From Amycolatopsis sp. DSM 110486 (GTDB taxonomy: Bacteria > Actinomycetota > Actinomycetes > Mycobacteriales > Pseudonocardiaceae): a stretch of DNA of 64,000 nt. How positions within the stretch are numbered: position 1 is the first letter of the stretch; each line of letters begins with the position of its first letter. This document shows positions 46,528 to 54,670 of this stretch, piece by piece. The stretch spans positions 3,239,001 through 3,303,000 of the forward strand of contig NZ_CP080519.1 of assembly GCF_019468465.1 (NCBI RefSeq), in the 5' to 3' direction. The notes beneath the pieces are model-generated. The model did no database searches. It was not told the DNA's origin and was given only the letters and a program-made list of their open reading frames with translations. The position numbers were made by a program, and so were the translations under genes.

Positions 46528-49500
46528 TCAGCCGACCGACGCCAGGCCCGGGCCCAGCGCCAGCGCTCCGGTCTCAGGTGGACGGATCCCGCGCAGGTCC
46601 GCGGCCGCGAGCGTGCGCGACGCGGCCGCCACCGACAACGTCCGCGCCAGCTCGTGAGCCGCGTGCACGGTGTGCTCCGAAGCCGACGCCAGCTCGTGGG
46701 CCAGCGCGTCCCGGACGTCGTCAGGGACGTCGTGACCGCGCCGCACCAGCAGCCGCACGGCGATCTCCGCCAGTTCGTCCACTGTGTACTCGCCGAGCTC
46801 CCACCCGACGGTGAACGAGCTCCGCAACGCGGGCACCACACCCAGCAGCGCGGCCACCCGCTGCGTCTGCCCGGTCAGCACCACCACCGGGTCAGCCGGA
46901 CGGCGCGTCACGGCCTCTGCGACAGCCTCGACGACCTCCGCGCCCGAGCTGTGCGTCGCGATCTCCCAGTCACCGTCCACATCGAGCACGAGCACGCCGC
47001 CACTGGCGTCGTTCATGGCTGTGCGCACGAGGTGCTCGGCCTGCCCCGGCCAGCGCGGGTACAGGTCGGCGGCCACCGAGCAACGCACGAGCTGCCCGAC
47101 GTTCACCAGCCCCAGCTCCGCCAGGCTCAACGCGTACAGCTTCGCGAACTCGGCCCGCCCGGACCCGCGTTCGCCGCTGATCACCAGGTTCGCCAGGTGC
47201 CCGAGCGGCTGCCGCTCCTGCTTCAGCCCGCCCAGGCGCACCAGCTGGCGCTGCGCGTTCTCCCGCACTCCGGTCTGGCCGACGAGGGTCCGCAGCCGGC
47301 TCCAGCCCGTGCTCGCACCGACGGCCGCCGCCGGGTCCGAACCCACCGACACCGCCGCGGCCGCCGCCGACGGCAGCTGCACCAGCTCCGCCCGCAGGTC
47401 CTCGGCCGTCAGCCGGTTGAGCTCCGAGTCCTTCGACGGCGGCTGCAACGCCAGCCGCGAAGCCTGGTTGTTCACCATCGCCTCGAACAGCTTGCGCGCC
47501 ACACGGCCGTTACCGAACGTCGCGTCCTTCGGCACCCGCTCGAAGTACTCGCGCAGCGCCTGCAGAGCGTCGTCGGTCAGCTCGTAGTAGTGCTTGCGCG
47601 TCAAGCCCGTCGTGATCGTGACCAGCTCGTCGACGCTGTAGTTCGGGAACTCGATCGTGCGCGTGAACCGCGACGCCAGACCGGGGTTGGACTGCAGGAA
47701 CAGATCCATCTGCTCCGAGTACCCCGCGACGATCACCACCAGCGAATCACGCTGGTCTTCCATGATCTTCATCAGCGCGTCGATGGCTTCCTGACCGAAG
47801 TCCGGACCGGACCCACCCGAACCCGCGGCCAGCGTGTACGCCTCGTCGATGAACAGCACGCCACCGATGGCCTTCTCGACCACCTCGGTGGTCTTGATCG
47901 CCGTCGAACCGATGTACTGGCCCACCAGATCCTGGCGCGCGACCTCGATCATGTGACCCTTGGACAGGATGCCCAGCTCCGCCAGCACCGTGCCGTACAG
48001 GCGCGCGACCGTGGTCTTACCGGTACCGGGAGGGCCCGCGAACACGAGGTGGCGGCTCATCGGCGGCATCGGCAGCCCCATGCGCTCACGCATCTGGGAC
48101 ATCTTGATCAGGTTGATCAGGCCGGTGACCTCCTTCTTCACCCCGGCCAGACCCACCAGGGACTCCAGGTCACCCAGCGGCCCGTCCAGCACCTCACCCG
48201 CGGCGTCGCTCACGCTCTGCGGGCCGGTCGGCTGGTCGGGCGTCGACGGGAACTCCGAGGACAACCCGCTCGGCGAAGAGGATTCCGCGCGCGCCTGGTC
48301 GGTGCTCACGTTCTCCACCGTCGCCTGGTCGTCCTCAAGACGATGCACGGCCTCGCCGCCCGCGTCGTTGACCACACAGTCGCGGATCGTCACCGGCTCG
48401 CGCGTCTCGACGAGGAACCCGTCGCCACCCGCGCCAAGCACCTCGCACTCGACGAGCGATCCGCGCGAACCCTCTTCCAGCACCACACCGTTGCGCTTGG
48501 CGCTGCGCACGCGGCACCGCGAAGCACTCAGCACGGAGCCGCCCGCGACGGTGATCCCGTCGGCCTTCGCCTCGGCGATTTCACAGTCTTGCAACGAACT
48601 TTCGGCCGGGCCCGACACACGAAGGCCGCCGCCGCGCACCAGCACCGAGGTGAGCGACGACGGCGTGCTCGCCCCGAGCGTCACGGCGTGTTCGGCGGTC
48701 GAGCCCACTCTGACGTCGGCCACGGTCACCCGCGCCGACTCCGTGGCCTCCAGGCCCGCCTCGCGGCCGGTCTCGATCGACGCGTCGGCCAGTTCCATTC
48801 GCGACTGTCCGGAAAGGACAATGCCGGGCCCGGCTTCGGTGTTCAGCCGCAGGCCGGTGATCTTCACGGCCGCCTCGGCGTTCACGAGCACCGCCGTCTG
48901 CGTCGAACCGCGCACGGTCGCGCGCTCGAACTTCGGCGTCGCCTCACCGTCGACGAGGATCGCGACCGGCGACCCCTCGAACGTGCAGTCCACGAACTGC
49001 GGCGCCGCGTTCGCCGTCGCCTGCACCGCGTTGCGCTCGGCACCGGAGAACACGCACTCGCGCAGCAGCGGCGCCGACGACCCGGCCACGTGCGCCGCCT
49101 GCATCGGCGCGGCGACGAACTGTGAACTCGCCACCGAGATCCGGCCCTGACTCGTGAGATAAAGGTCAACATTTGCGCTTTCACGCACAGTGAGGCCCGT
49201 GATTGTTGCGCGACCCTGTTGTTCCACCACCATCGCGGGTTTTTGTGCGCCGGTGATCTCGCAGTGTTCGATTACTGCCACCGCCTCGCCGTTCACGCAG
49301 ATCCCGTTGCCCTGCGGGCGGCGCACCGCACACCGGCGCAGCACCACGGACCCGACCTCGGCCACCACGATCCCCGACGACGCCGCGTCGACGATCTCCG
49401 TGTCCTCGATCGTGCTCTGCGCGGGCGAAGCCACGACCACGCCGGCGCCCGCCGAGCTCGTCACCGTGCAGCCGCGCAGCGCGAGCTGGCCCTGCAGGCG

Positions 49501-49854
49501 CGCGAGCAGCGTCGCCCAGGACGCACCGGAGATCCGGCAGCCGTCCAGCGCCGCTTCGCCGCGCACCACGTCGACGGCCACGAGGTTGCTGTCGGTGCTG
49601 GTGAGCGTGAACCCGCGCAGCTGCACGGCCTCGGCGTTGGCGACGAGGACGCTGCCCTCGCTCGCCACGACCTCGACGGTGCCCGCACCCTGCTCGGCGA
49701 CCAGCGAAACCATCCGGTCCACCACGAGGTTCTCCTCGTAGCGACCCGGGTTCACGCTGATCGTGGCCCCCGGCTGCGCCTGCGCCAGCGCGGCGCCGAT
49801 GGTCGGGAACGCCCCCGGCCGATCACCGCCGACCACGAGCAACTGTCGGTTCAT
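46528..49854 (-). CDS. Beta-helix/EccA-like AAA+ ATPase fusion
   Basis: The 1108-residue protein has two halves. Residues 1 to about 520 are a right-handed parallel beta-helix, with many short repeats such as GTVEVVASEGSVLVANAEAV and no catalytic motif that I recognise. From about residue 560 it is a CbxX/EccA-type AAA+ domain: Walker A GPPGTGKTT with K613, Walker B GGVLFIDEAY near 672, and a sensor region LASRFTRTIEFP. A second, degenerate ATPase follows in which the Walker lysine is replaced (SGERGSGRAEF, near 893). EccA proteins act in the cytosol on ESX substrates. The beta-helix might bind the long repetitive substrate of this locus; that is speculation. Confidence 0.85.
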   Translation of the reverse strand: MNRQLLVVGGDRPGAFPTIGAALAQAQPGATISVNPGRYEENLVVDRMVSLVAEQGAGTVEVVASEGSVLVANAEAVQLRGFTLTSTDSNLVAVDVVRGEAALDGCRISGASWATLLARLQGQLALRGCTVTSSAGAGVVVASPAQSTIEDTEIVDAASSGIVVAEVGSVVLRRCAVRRPQGNGICVNGEAVAVIEHCEITGAQKPAMVVEQQGRATITGLTVRESANVDLYLTSQGRISVASSQFVAAPMQAAHVAGSSAPLLRECVFSGAERNAVQATANAAPQFVDCTFEGSPVAILVDGEATPKFERATVRGSTQTAVLVNAEAAVKITGLRLNTEAGPGIVLSGQSRMELADASIETGREAGLEATESARVTVADVRVGSTAEHAVTLGASTPSSLTSVLVRGGGLRVSGPAESSLQDCEIAEAKADGITVAGGSVLSASRCRVRSAKRNGVVLEEGSRGSLVECEVLGAGGDGFLVETREPVTIRDCVVNDAGGEAVHRLEDDQATVENVSTDQARAESSSPSGLSSEFPSTPDQPTGPQSVSDAAGEVLDGPLGDLESLVGLAGVKKEVTGLINLIKMSQMRERMGLPMPPMSRHLVFAGPPGTGKTTVARLYGTVLAELGILSKGHMIEVARQDLVGQYIGSTAIKTTEVVEKAIGGVLFIDEAYTLAAGSGGSGPDFGQEAIDALMKIMEDQRDSLVVIVAGYSEQMDLFLQSNPGLASRFTRTIEFPNYSVDELVTITTGLTRKHYYELTDDALQALREYFERVPKDATFGNGRVARKLFEAMVNNQASRLALQPPSKDSELNRLTAEDLRAELVQLPSAAAAAVSVGSDPAAAVGASTGWSRLRTLVGQTGVRENAQRQLVRLGGLKQERQPLGHLANLVISGERGSGRAEFAKLYALSLAELGLVNVGQLVRCSVAADLYPRWPGQAEHLVRTAMNDASGGVLVLDVDGDWEIATHSSGAEVVEAVAEAVTRRPADPVVVLTGQTQRVAALLGVVPALRSSFTVGWELGEYTVDELAEIAVRLLVRRGHDVPDDVRDALAHELASASEHTVHAAHELARTLSVAAASRTLAAADLRGIRPPETGALALGPGLASVG

Positions 49855-49885
49855 CGATTTCGCCTCTCCCGCCTCGACACCACGC

Positions 49886-52864
49886 TCACACCAGCCCCGG
49901 GAGCGCCCCGAACCGCGGCGCGGACACCTCGGCGATCGGGTCCCGGCCCTCGGCCTCGGCCCACACCTCGAGCTCCCGGCGCAGCGACACCAGCGCCAGC
50001 TCGTCGAGCGAGATCCGGTCGGACGCGACCTTGCCGGTCTCGTCCACCTCGCTCGACGTCAGTTCCCGCAGCAGCACCAGCCCGCGCGCGCCCTCGGCAG
50101 GCTCGCGCAGGTCCAGCACCTTGAAACTCGTGCCGGGCACGAACAGCACCCGGTTCTCCACGCCACCGGCGGTGGGTTCCAGCAGCTTCGTGCGGCGGGC
50201 CGTGATCGACCAGACCAGCAGGTCGGTGTCGCCGTCCAAAGTGGACGACGGCTGCGTGAGCGTGTTGAGGAAACCCCACTCGGTGAGCACCTTCTGCGAG
50301 CGGAACAGGTCCCACTCGGACTTCGACACGGACGTCGCGAACGTCGCCGGCCCGCGGTGCGAGGGCAGCCGGCTCAGGCCCGCGACCACGCAGCGCGCGA
50401 TGGGCACGTGCGGCCCGTTGACGCCGGTGCGCAGCGCGCCGTCGATGGCCGCGCCCTTGGCCGAGAGGTACAGCTGCACGGCGACCGCGTCGGTGAGCAC
50501 CTCCGCCGACGACGTCGACAGCGCCCCCTGGAACCCTGGGTGCTCGGACAGGATGCGGGCCACGGCGTTGGACATCAGGCCGTACTCCGCGCCGAGCGAC
50601 TTGCGCAGCCACTCGCGTTCCTTCTCGGCGCCACGCTTGGGCAGCAGCGCCGTCGCCTCGGCACCCGGGGTGGGCTGCAGGCGCGCCTCGCCCTTCTCGG
50701 CCGGAACGACCGGGGCGACCGGCTCGGCGACGGCTTCGATGGCCTGAGCGTTCTCGCTGGTCTCAGCGTTCTCGGTGTTCTCGGTGTTCTCGGTGTTCTC
50801 GGTGTTCTCGGTGTTCTCGGTGTTGGTCTCGACGGGAACGACCGGTCCCTGCACGGTCGGCGCGTCGACCGACGGCGGCGCCACGGGCGGCATCCCCACG
50901 CCAGGCGACATTCCGGCGGGCGGAGTGGCAGCCGGCGGCATCCCGGCCGGAGGCCTGGCCGCGGGCGGCATCCCCACGGGCGGGGTGGCGGCCGGCGGCA
51001 TCGACACGGGCACAGCGGCCAGACCGGGCGGAGCCACCGGAGCCGACGGCATCCCCACCGGCGGCGCGGCAGGCGGAATCGGCGCGGGCGGGGCAGCCGG
51101 ACCCGAGAACCCGGTCGGCGCACCGAGAACCGGCACGCCCGGGCCCGCGAAACCGCCGGGCGCCCCGAACTTCGGCGGCGCCGACGGACCCGCGAACGCA
51201 ACCGGAACCTCGCCCTGAGGCACCGTGGGGCCGACCGGACCCGCGAACCCGGCACCGTGCCGGCCCGCCGGCTTGTCGTCCTGCCCGTCCCCGAACGGAC
51301 CGCTCGAGGACTCCTCCACCGGCACCATCGGCGGCCGAGCCGATGTGATCGTGATCGGGCTGCCGACCCCGGCCAGCGACCGCGGCACCCCGACACCCGG
51401 GTCGAGGCGCTGCGTGATCGTCGGCTCGGACCGCAGCAACGCCGGCGCCGGCGTGACGTCCACCTCGAGGTCAACGGGCGCGGCCGGCTTGTAACCGCCG
51501 GGCATCACGACCTCGGTCGGGCCGGCCTCCAGCAACGCTGGGGCCGGAGCCGCGTCACCCTGCTCGATCGCCGCCAGCGCCTTGGTTGTCACCTGCACCC
51601 GGCCGCGCTCGGCCAGCAGCGCGTGCGCGGGCAGGACGCGGCTCATGCGCCGCGTGTTCTCGTCGAGCCGCGCGAGCACGTCCTGGGCCAGCATCCGCAT
51701 GCGGTCCGCGGCGTCTTCGCTCGTCGCGTCGAAAGTCAGGTTGTTGATCGAGTTGTCCAGCGTCAGCGAGCGCACGGCCGGGGTGTCGCGGCCGTCGTGC
51801 GGCGAGCGCACCAGCAGGCCGGACTGCACGACCTCGATCACGGCGTCGGGCGAGTACCAGTACACGGCCGGGGCGACCTCGTTGAGGCCGTGGATCGGCG
51901 GGCGGTGGCTGATCAGGCGCGGCGCCTGCACCGGCCCGCCCTGCACGCGCGGCTGGTAGCCGATCTCGCGCACGAACGTGGTCCAGCCCAGCCGGCCGTC
52001 GAACAGCACCGTGCGCACGTCGACCAGCTGCGGCGACCCGACGGGCAGGCCGGTGTAGAACGCGACCTCCTTGCCCAGCAGGTCGGCCAGCGCCTGGCCC
52101 AGCGACGTCCCGGCCGGCACCGACATCGGGCCGTACTGCACGAACCGGGCGTTGGCCCGCACGTTCTCCGGCAACCGCACCCACAGGCGGGCCGCGTCGT
52201 CGAGCGTCAGCGGCGGGCAGCCGGGGCAGCCCAGCACGATCGTCATCGTGTCGTGCTGCGCGGGCAGGCCCTTGACCAGCGCCGCGCGGTGGGCGCGCTG
52301 TCCCTGGTCGAAGCCGACCGGCCGCACCCACAGCCCACCCGGCAACGGCTCCGCGACCCCGCGCGAACTCGTGGACGTCAGCTCCGCCGTGAGCCCGGAG
52401 TCCCACGACGGCCGAGGGAACCGCTTGGCCTCCCACTTCGGCGCGCGCCCCGGCTGGAACTTCACCCAGCCGCTGCCGCGTCCGGAGTGGACGAACAGGG
52501 CACCGCCGGCGCTCGGGATCACCGAACCGTCAGGGGCGAGCACCGTGCGGTTGATCCGCTCCGACAGCCACTGCCCGGCCAGCGCCGACGTCTCGCGTGA
52601 ACGTCCGCCGATCACGAGCCGCACGCCGCGACGGCGCCGCGGCAGGACCTTCGCCACCGACTCCCACAGCGAGATCGGCGAGTCCACCGGCAGGTCCACG
52701 ACGACCAGGTCGTGCTCGGTGTCGGCCGCGACGCCCAGCGCGAGCGCCTGGGCCTCGTCGGTCATCCCGGTCGCGGGGTGGACGACAAGAGCGTTCCCGA
52801 CCGTCTGCTTGTCGAGGGTGGTACCGGAGGCACCGGTCCCGCGACGCACCAGCGAGAGGTCCAT
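49886..52864 (-). CDS. Large T7SS-locus protein with proline-rich middle and ART-like C-terminus
   Basis: The 992-residue protein is not assigned to a named Ecc component. The N-terminal 450 residues are mixed alpha/beta, including a nucleotide-fold-like strand (LVVVDLP) and a CPGCP cysteine pair. Residues about 540-720 are Pro/Gly-rich and contain a (TEN)n repeat. The C-terminal 270 residues have the order of an ADP-ribosyltransferase fold: LSRLPSHRGP, later SITARRTKLL, then ENRVLFVPGTSFKVLDL. The E-x-E position reads differently, so it is probably inactive. The ATG at 52864 is chosen because AAGGTG precedes it; an in-frame start nine codons upstream is possible. It is probably cytoplasmic. 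Homologues in T7SS loci of related genera seem likely, but I cannot confirm this. Confidence 0.65.
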   Translation of the reverse strand: MDLSLVRRGTGASGTTLDKQTVGNALVVHPATGMTDEAQALALGVAADTEHDLVVVDLPVDSPISLWESVAKVLPRRRRGVRLVIGGRSRETSALAGQWLSERINRTVLAPDGSVIPSAGGALFVHSGRGSGWVKFQPGRAPKWEAKRFPRPSWDSGLTAELTSTSSRGVAEPLPGGLWVRPVGFDQGQRAHRAALVKGLPAQHDTMTIVLGCPGCPPLTLDDAARLWVRLPENVRANARFVQYGPMSVPAGTSLGQALADLLGKEVAFYTGLPVGSPQLVDVRTVLFDGRLGWTTFVREIGYQPRVQGGPVQAPRLISHRPPIHGLNEVAPAVYWYSPDAVIEVVQSGLLVRSPHDGRDTPAVRSLTLDNSINNLTFDATSEDAADRMRMLAQDVLARLDENTRRMSRVLPAHALLAERGRVQVTTKALAAIEQGDAAPAPALLEAGPTEVVMPGGYKPAAPVDLEVDVTPAPALLRSEPTITQRLDPGVGVPRSLAGVGSPITITSARPPMVPVEESSSGPFGDGQDDKPAGRHGAGFAGPVGPTVPQGEVPVAFAGPSAPPKFGAPGGFAGPGVPVLGAPTGFSGPAAPPAPIPPAAPPVGMPSAPVAPPGLAAVPVSMPPAATPPVGMPPAARPPAGMPPAATPPAGMSPGVGMPPVAPPSVDAPTVQGPVVPVETNTENTENTENTENTENTENAETSENAQAIEAVAEPVAPVVPAEKGEARLQPTPGAEATALLPKRGAEKEREWLRKSLGAEYGLMSNAVARILSEHPGFQGALSTSSAEVLTDAVAVQLYLSAKGAAIDGALRTGVNGPHVPIARCVVAGLSRLPSHRGPATFATSVSKSEWDLFRSQKVLTEWGFLNTLTQPSSTLDGDTDLLVWSITARRTKLLEPTAGGVENRVLFVPGTSFKVLDLREPAEGARGLVLLRELTSSEVDETGKVASDRISLDELALVSLRRELEVWAEAEGRDPIAEVSAPRFGALPGLV
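50768..50825 (-). repeat. 9-base tandem repeat encoding (TEN)n
   Basis: About six perfect copies of a 9-base unit (TTCTCGGTG on the plus strand) encode an alternating Thr-Glu-Asn tract in the linker of the 992-residue protein. Such an array can change length by slippage without shifting the frame. Confidence 0.9.
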
Positions 52865-52940
52865 GTTCACCTTCGTCCTTCCTACCGGCACCGGCCCGAG
52901 CTCCCGGCACAGCTGTCACGTGCGGCGTAGGTCTATCGGT

Positions 52941-53210
52941 TCACGTCGGGATGCGCACCGTGTGGGACGGCCCGCCGGTGCCCCCCACTGGTGCAGACGG
53001 CGCACTCCCGCCGGTGTGATGCGCGATCAGGCCGTAGACGAAAAACCCGACCACGATCAGCAGGGCCAGCAGCGCGCCGCCGAGCAGCCCGTTCCAGGTC
53101 CGCTTGGCCGGCACGTCGAGGTGGCTCGCGTCGCCCAGCACCAGGGCCGAGGTCATCCGTCCGATGAGGAACGAATACGCCTCGACGTGGTCCTTCTGCG
53201 TCTGCACCAT
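52941..53210 (-). CDS. EccB-like stub: N-terminus and one membrane helix only
   Basis: The 89-residue protein opens with TQKDHVEAYSFLIGRMTSALVLGDASHLDVPAKRTWNGL, the hallmark of EccB N-termini. One transmembrane helix (GALLALLIVVGFFVYGLI) and a short Gly/Pro tail follow. EccB is normally 450-500 residues, with a large extracytoplasmic domain that forms part of the ESX pore. That domain is missing, and there is no room for it before the next gene. The tail ends at an ordinary stop (HTVRIPT) without frameshift debris. It lies 15 bases after eccD, as expected for an ecc operon. It may be a natural mini-EccB or work with a full EccB encoded elsewhere. Confidence 0.75.
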   Translation of the reverse strand: MVQTQKDHVEAYSFLIGRMTSALVLGDASHLDVPAKRTWNGLLGGALLALLIVVGFFVYGLIAHHTGGSAPSAPVGGTGGPSHTVRIPT

Positions 53211-53225
53211 GTCAGCTCACCCCGT

Positions 53226-54611
53226 TCACGCCGTGAGCCCGGTCGCCCAGCCGTAGACCCCGAACAGCTGCAGCAGGATCGGGATCACCGCCACCGCGCT
53301 CAACGTCTCGGTCCAGTTGGCCAGGTGGCCCCAGATCGGCAGCAGGCGCCGCGGCGGCGGCCGCAGCATCGCCAGCACCAGCAGGAAGAACACCAGCGCC
53401 AGCCCGCCGGCCGACACCCCGCGCCAGTTGGCCGCCATCGGGTCGACCAGCGACAACGCGAGCAGCACCAGCCCGACCGAGCCGGCGATCGACAGCGGCA
53501 CCCGCTGCCACGCGCCGAGCAGCGCGCGCGAGCGCATCAGCACCGCCGCGGCCACCAGGAACGCCAGCAGCTTCGGGAACAGGTCCTGCTCCGCGAGGAA
53601 CGGGAACGCGCAGGTGAACACGACCGCCGACGCGATGCAGAAGATCGTGAGGTAACCGTCGGCGTAGGCGGTCTGCCGCACCATCTGCTCCGCGGGCGCG
53701 GGCTCGATGTCGTACTGCAGCTCCGACGCGGTGCGCGGCAGCTGCGGGCCGCGGATGCGCGCGAACCGGATGCCGATGCGCGGAGCGAAGACGAGCACCG
53801 CGATGAGTACGGCCGACACGAGGCCGGCCGTCTGGGTCGTGGTCAGCCCGGCACCGAGGTGCAGCCACATCGAGAGGGCGCCGGCGACACCCGTCGCCAC
53901 CACCGCGCCGAACGGCACGAACGGCAGCCCCGGCGACCACGCGGCGCGCCCGCCGATGAGCAGGCCACCGGCCAGCGCGAACGTCAGCGAGCCAACGAGG
54001 ATCGGCGCGCCCTGCAGGTCGAACGCGGCGCCGACCCCGGCCACGCCCACGGCACCGGCGATGGCCGCGAACCCGCAGCCGCCGAGGCCGAGCAGCAAGA
54101 GCAGCGCGTTGTCTTCGGAGCGCACGCCACACGCGACCGCGGACACGACCAGACCCAGCGCCACGACGGCGGTCCCGATCGCCGACAGGCCCAGCGGACC
54201 CGGCATGAGCAGGATCCACGCCAGCACGACCTGCGCGAAGATCGCGAAGCCGAGGAACAGCCAGCGGTTGAACTCCGGCTTCCAGCGGCCGGGCTGACGG
54301 CTGACCGCGGTGGCCATGCCGTCGGCGATGTCGTCGAAGTCGAGCTCCGGCAGCGGGTCCAGGCGGGGGCGGAGGTGGAACTCCTCGCCCTCCTTCCAGT
54401 CCAGCGACTCCGGCGTGCCGGCCGCGTCGAGCGGGGCCTCACCGAGGCGCTGCAGCACCCACGTGTCGGCCAGGTCCTCGCGGCCGCCGGTGTGGCGCAG
54501 CAGCACCGGCAGCAGGCTCGTGAGCGGCACCGACATCGGCACGGCCAGGTCGGCCCGCCCCTGCGGCCCGTACACCGTGATCCGGCAGAGCTCGCCCTGC
54601 ATGGCTGTCAA
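53226..54611 (-). CDS. eccD: EccD, ESX membrane channel component
   Basis: The 461-residue protein has an N-terminal ubiquitin-like domain (CRITVYGPQGRADLAVPMSVPLTSLL, residues about 6-90), a linker rich in acidic residues, and about eleven hydrophobic helices, the usual EccD plan. It forms the membrane channel of the type VII secretion complex with EccB, EccC and EccE. A TTG start at 54611 is favoured because GGAAGGAG is 6 bases upstream and TTGA overlaps the micro-ORF stop. The ATG three codons on is the alternative. Confidence 0.88.
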   Translation of the reverse strand: MTAMQGELCRITVYGPQGRADLAVPMSVPLTSLLPVLLRHTGGREDLADTWVLQRLGEAPLDAAGTPESLDWKEGEEFHLRPRLDPLPELDFDDIADGMATAVSRQPGRWKPEFNRWLFLGFAIFAQVVLAWILLMPGPLGLSAIGTAVVALGLVVSAVACGVRSEDNALLLLLGLGGCGFAAIAGAVGVAGVGAAFDLQGAPILVGSLTFALAGGLLIGGRAAWSPGLPFVPFGAVVATGVAGALSMWLHLGAGLTTTQTAGLVSAVLIAVLVFAPRIGIRFARIRGPQLPRTASELQYDIEPAPAEQMVRQTAYADGYLTIFCIASAVVFTCAFPFLAEQDLFPKLLAFLVAAAVLMRSRALLGAWQRVPLSIAGSVGLVLLALSLVDPMAANWRGVSAGGLALVFFLLVLAMLRPPPRRLLPIWGHLANWTETLSAVAVIPILLQLFGVYGWATGLTA

Positions 54612-54670
54612 CGTCGGCTCCTTCCAGCGCGCGCGTTGTCATCGGAAGCGCTGTCGTCGTAAGTGCTCAT
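54608..54670 (-). CDS. 20-residue micro-ORF between eccC and eccD
   Basis: ATG at 54670 overlaps the eccC stop (ATGA) and the TGA at 54608-54610 overlaps the TTG start of eccD. The peptide, MSTYDDSASDDNARAGRSRR, carries eccD's Shine-Dalgarno sequence within its last codons. It may be only a translational relay coupling EccC and EccD synthesis. Confidence 0.45.
   Translation of the reverse strand: MSTYDDSASDDNARAGRSRR

Noticed and set aside
46654..49125. 823-residue plus-strand frame opposite the AAA gene
   Set aside because: It is antisense of a gene with intact Walker motifs and has no recognisable domain.
50768..50825. Possible CRISPR-like repeats
   Set aside because: The 9-base units are directly contiguous without spacers and keep the coding frame, so it is a coding microsatellite.
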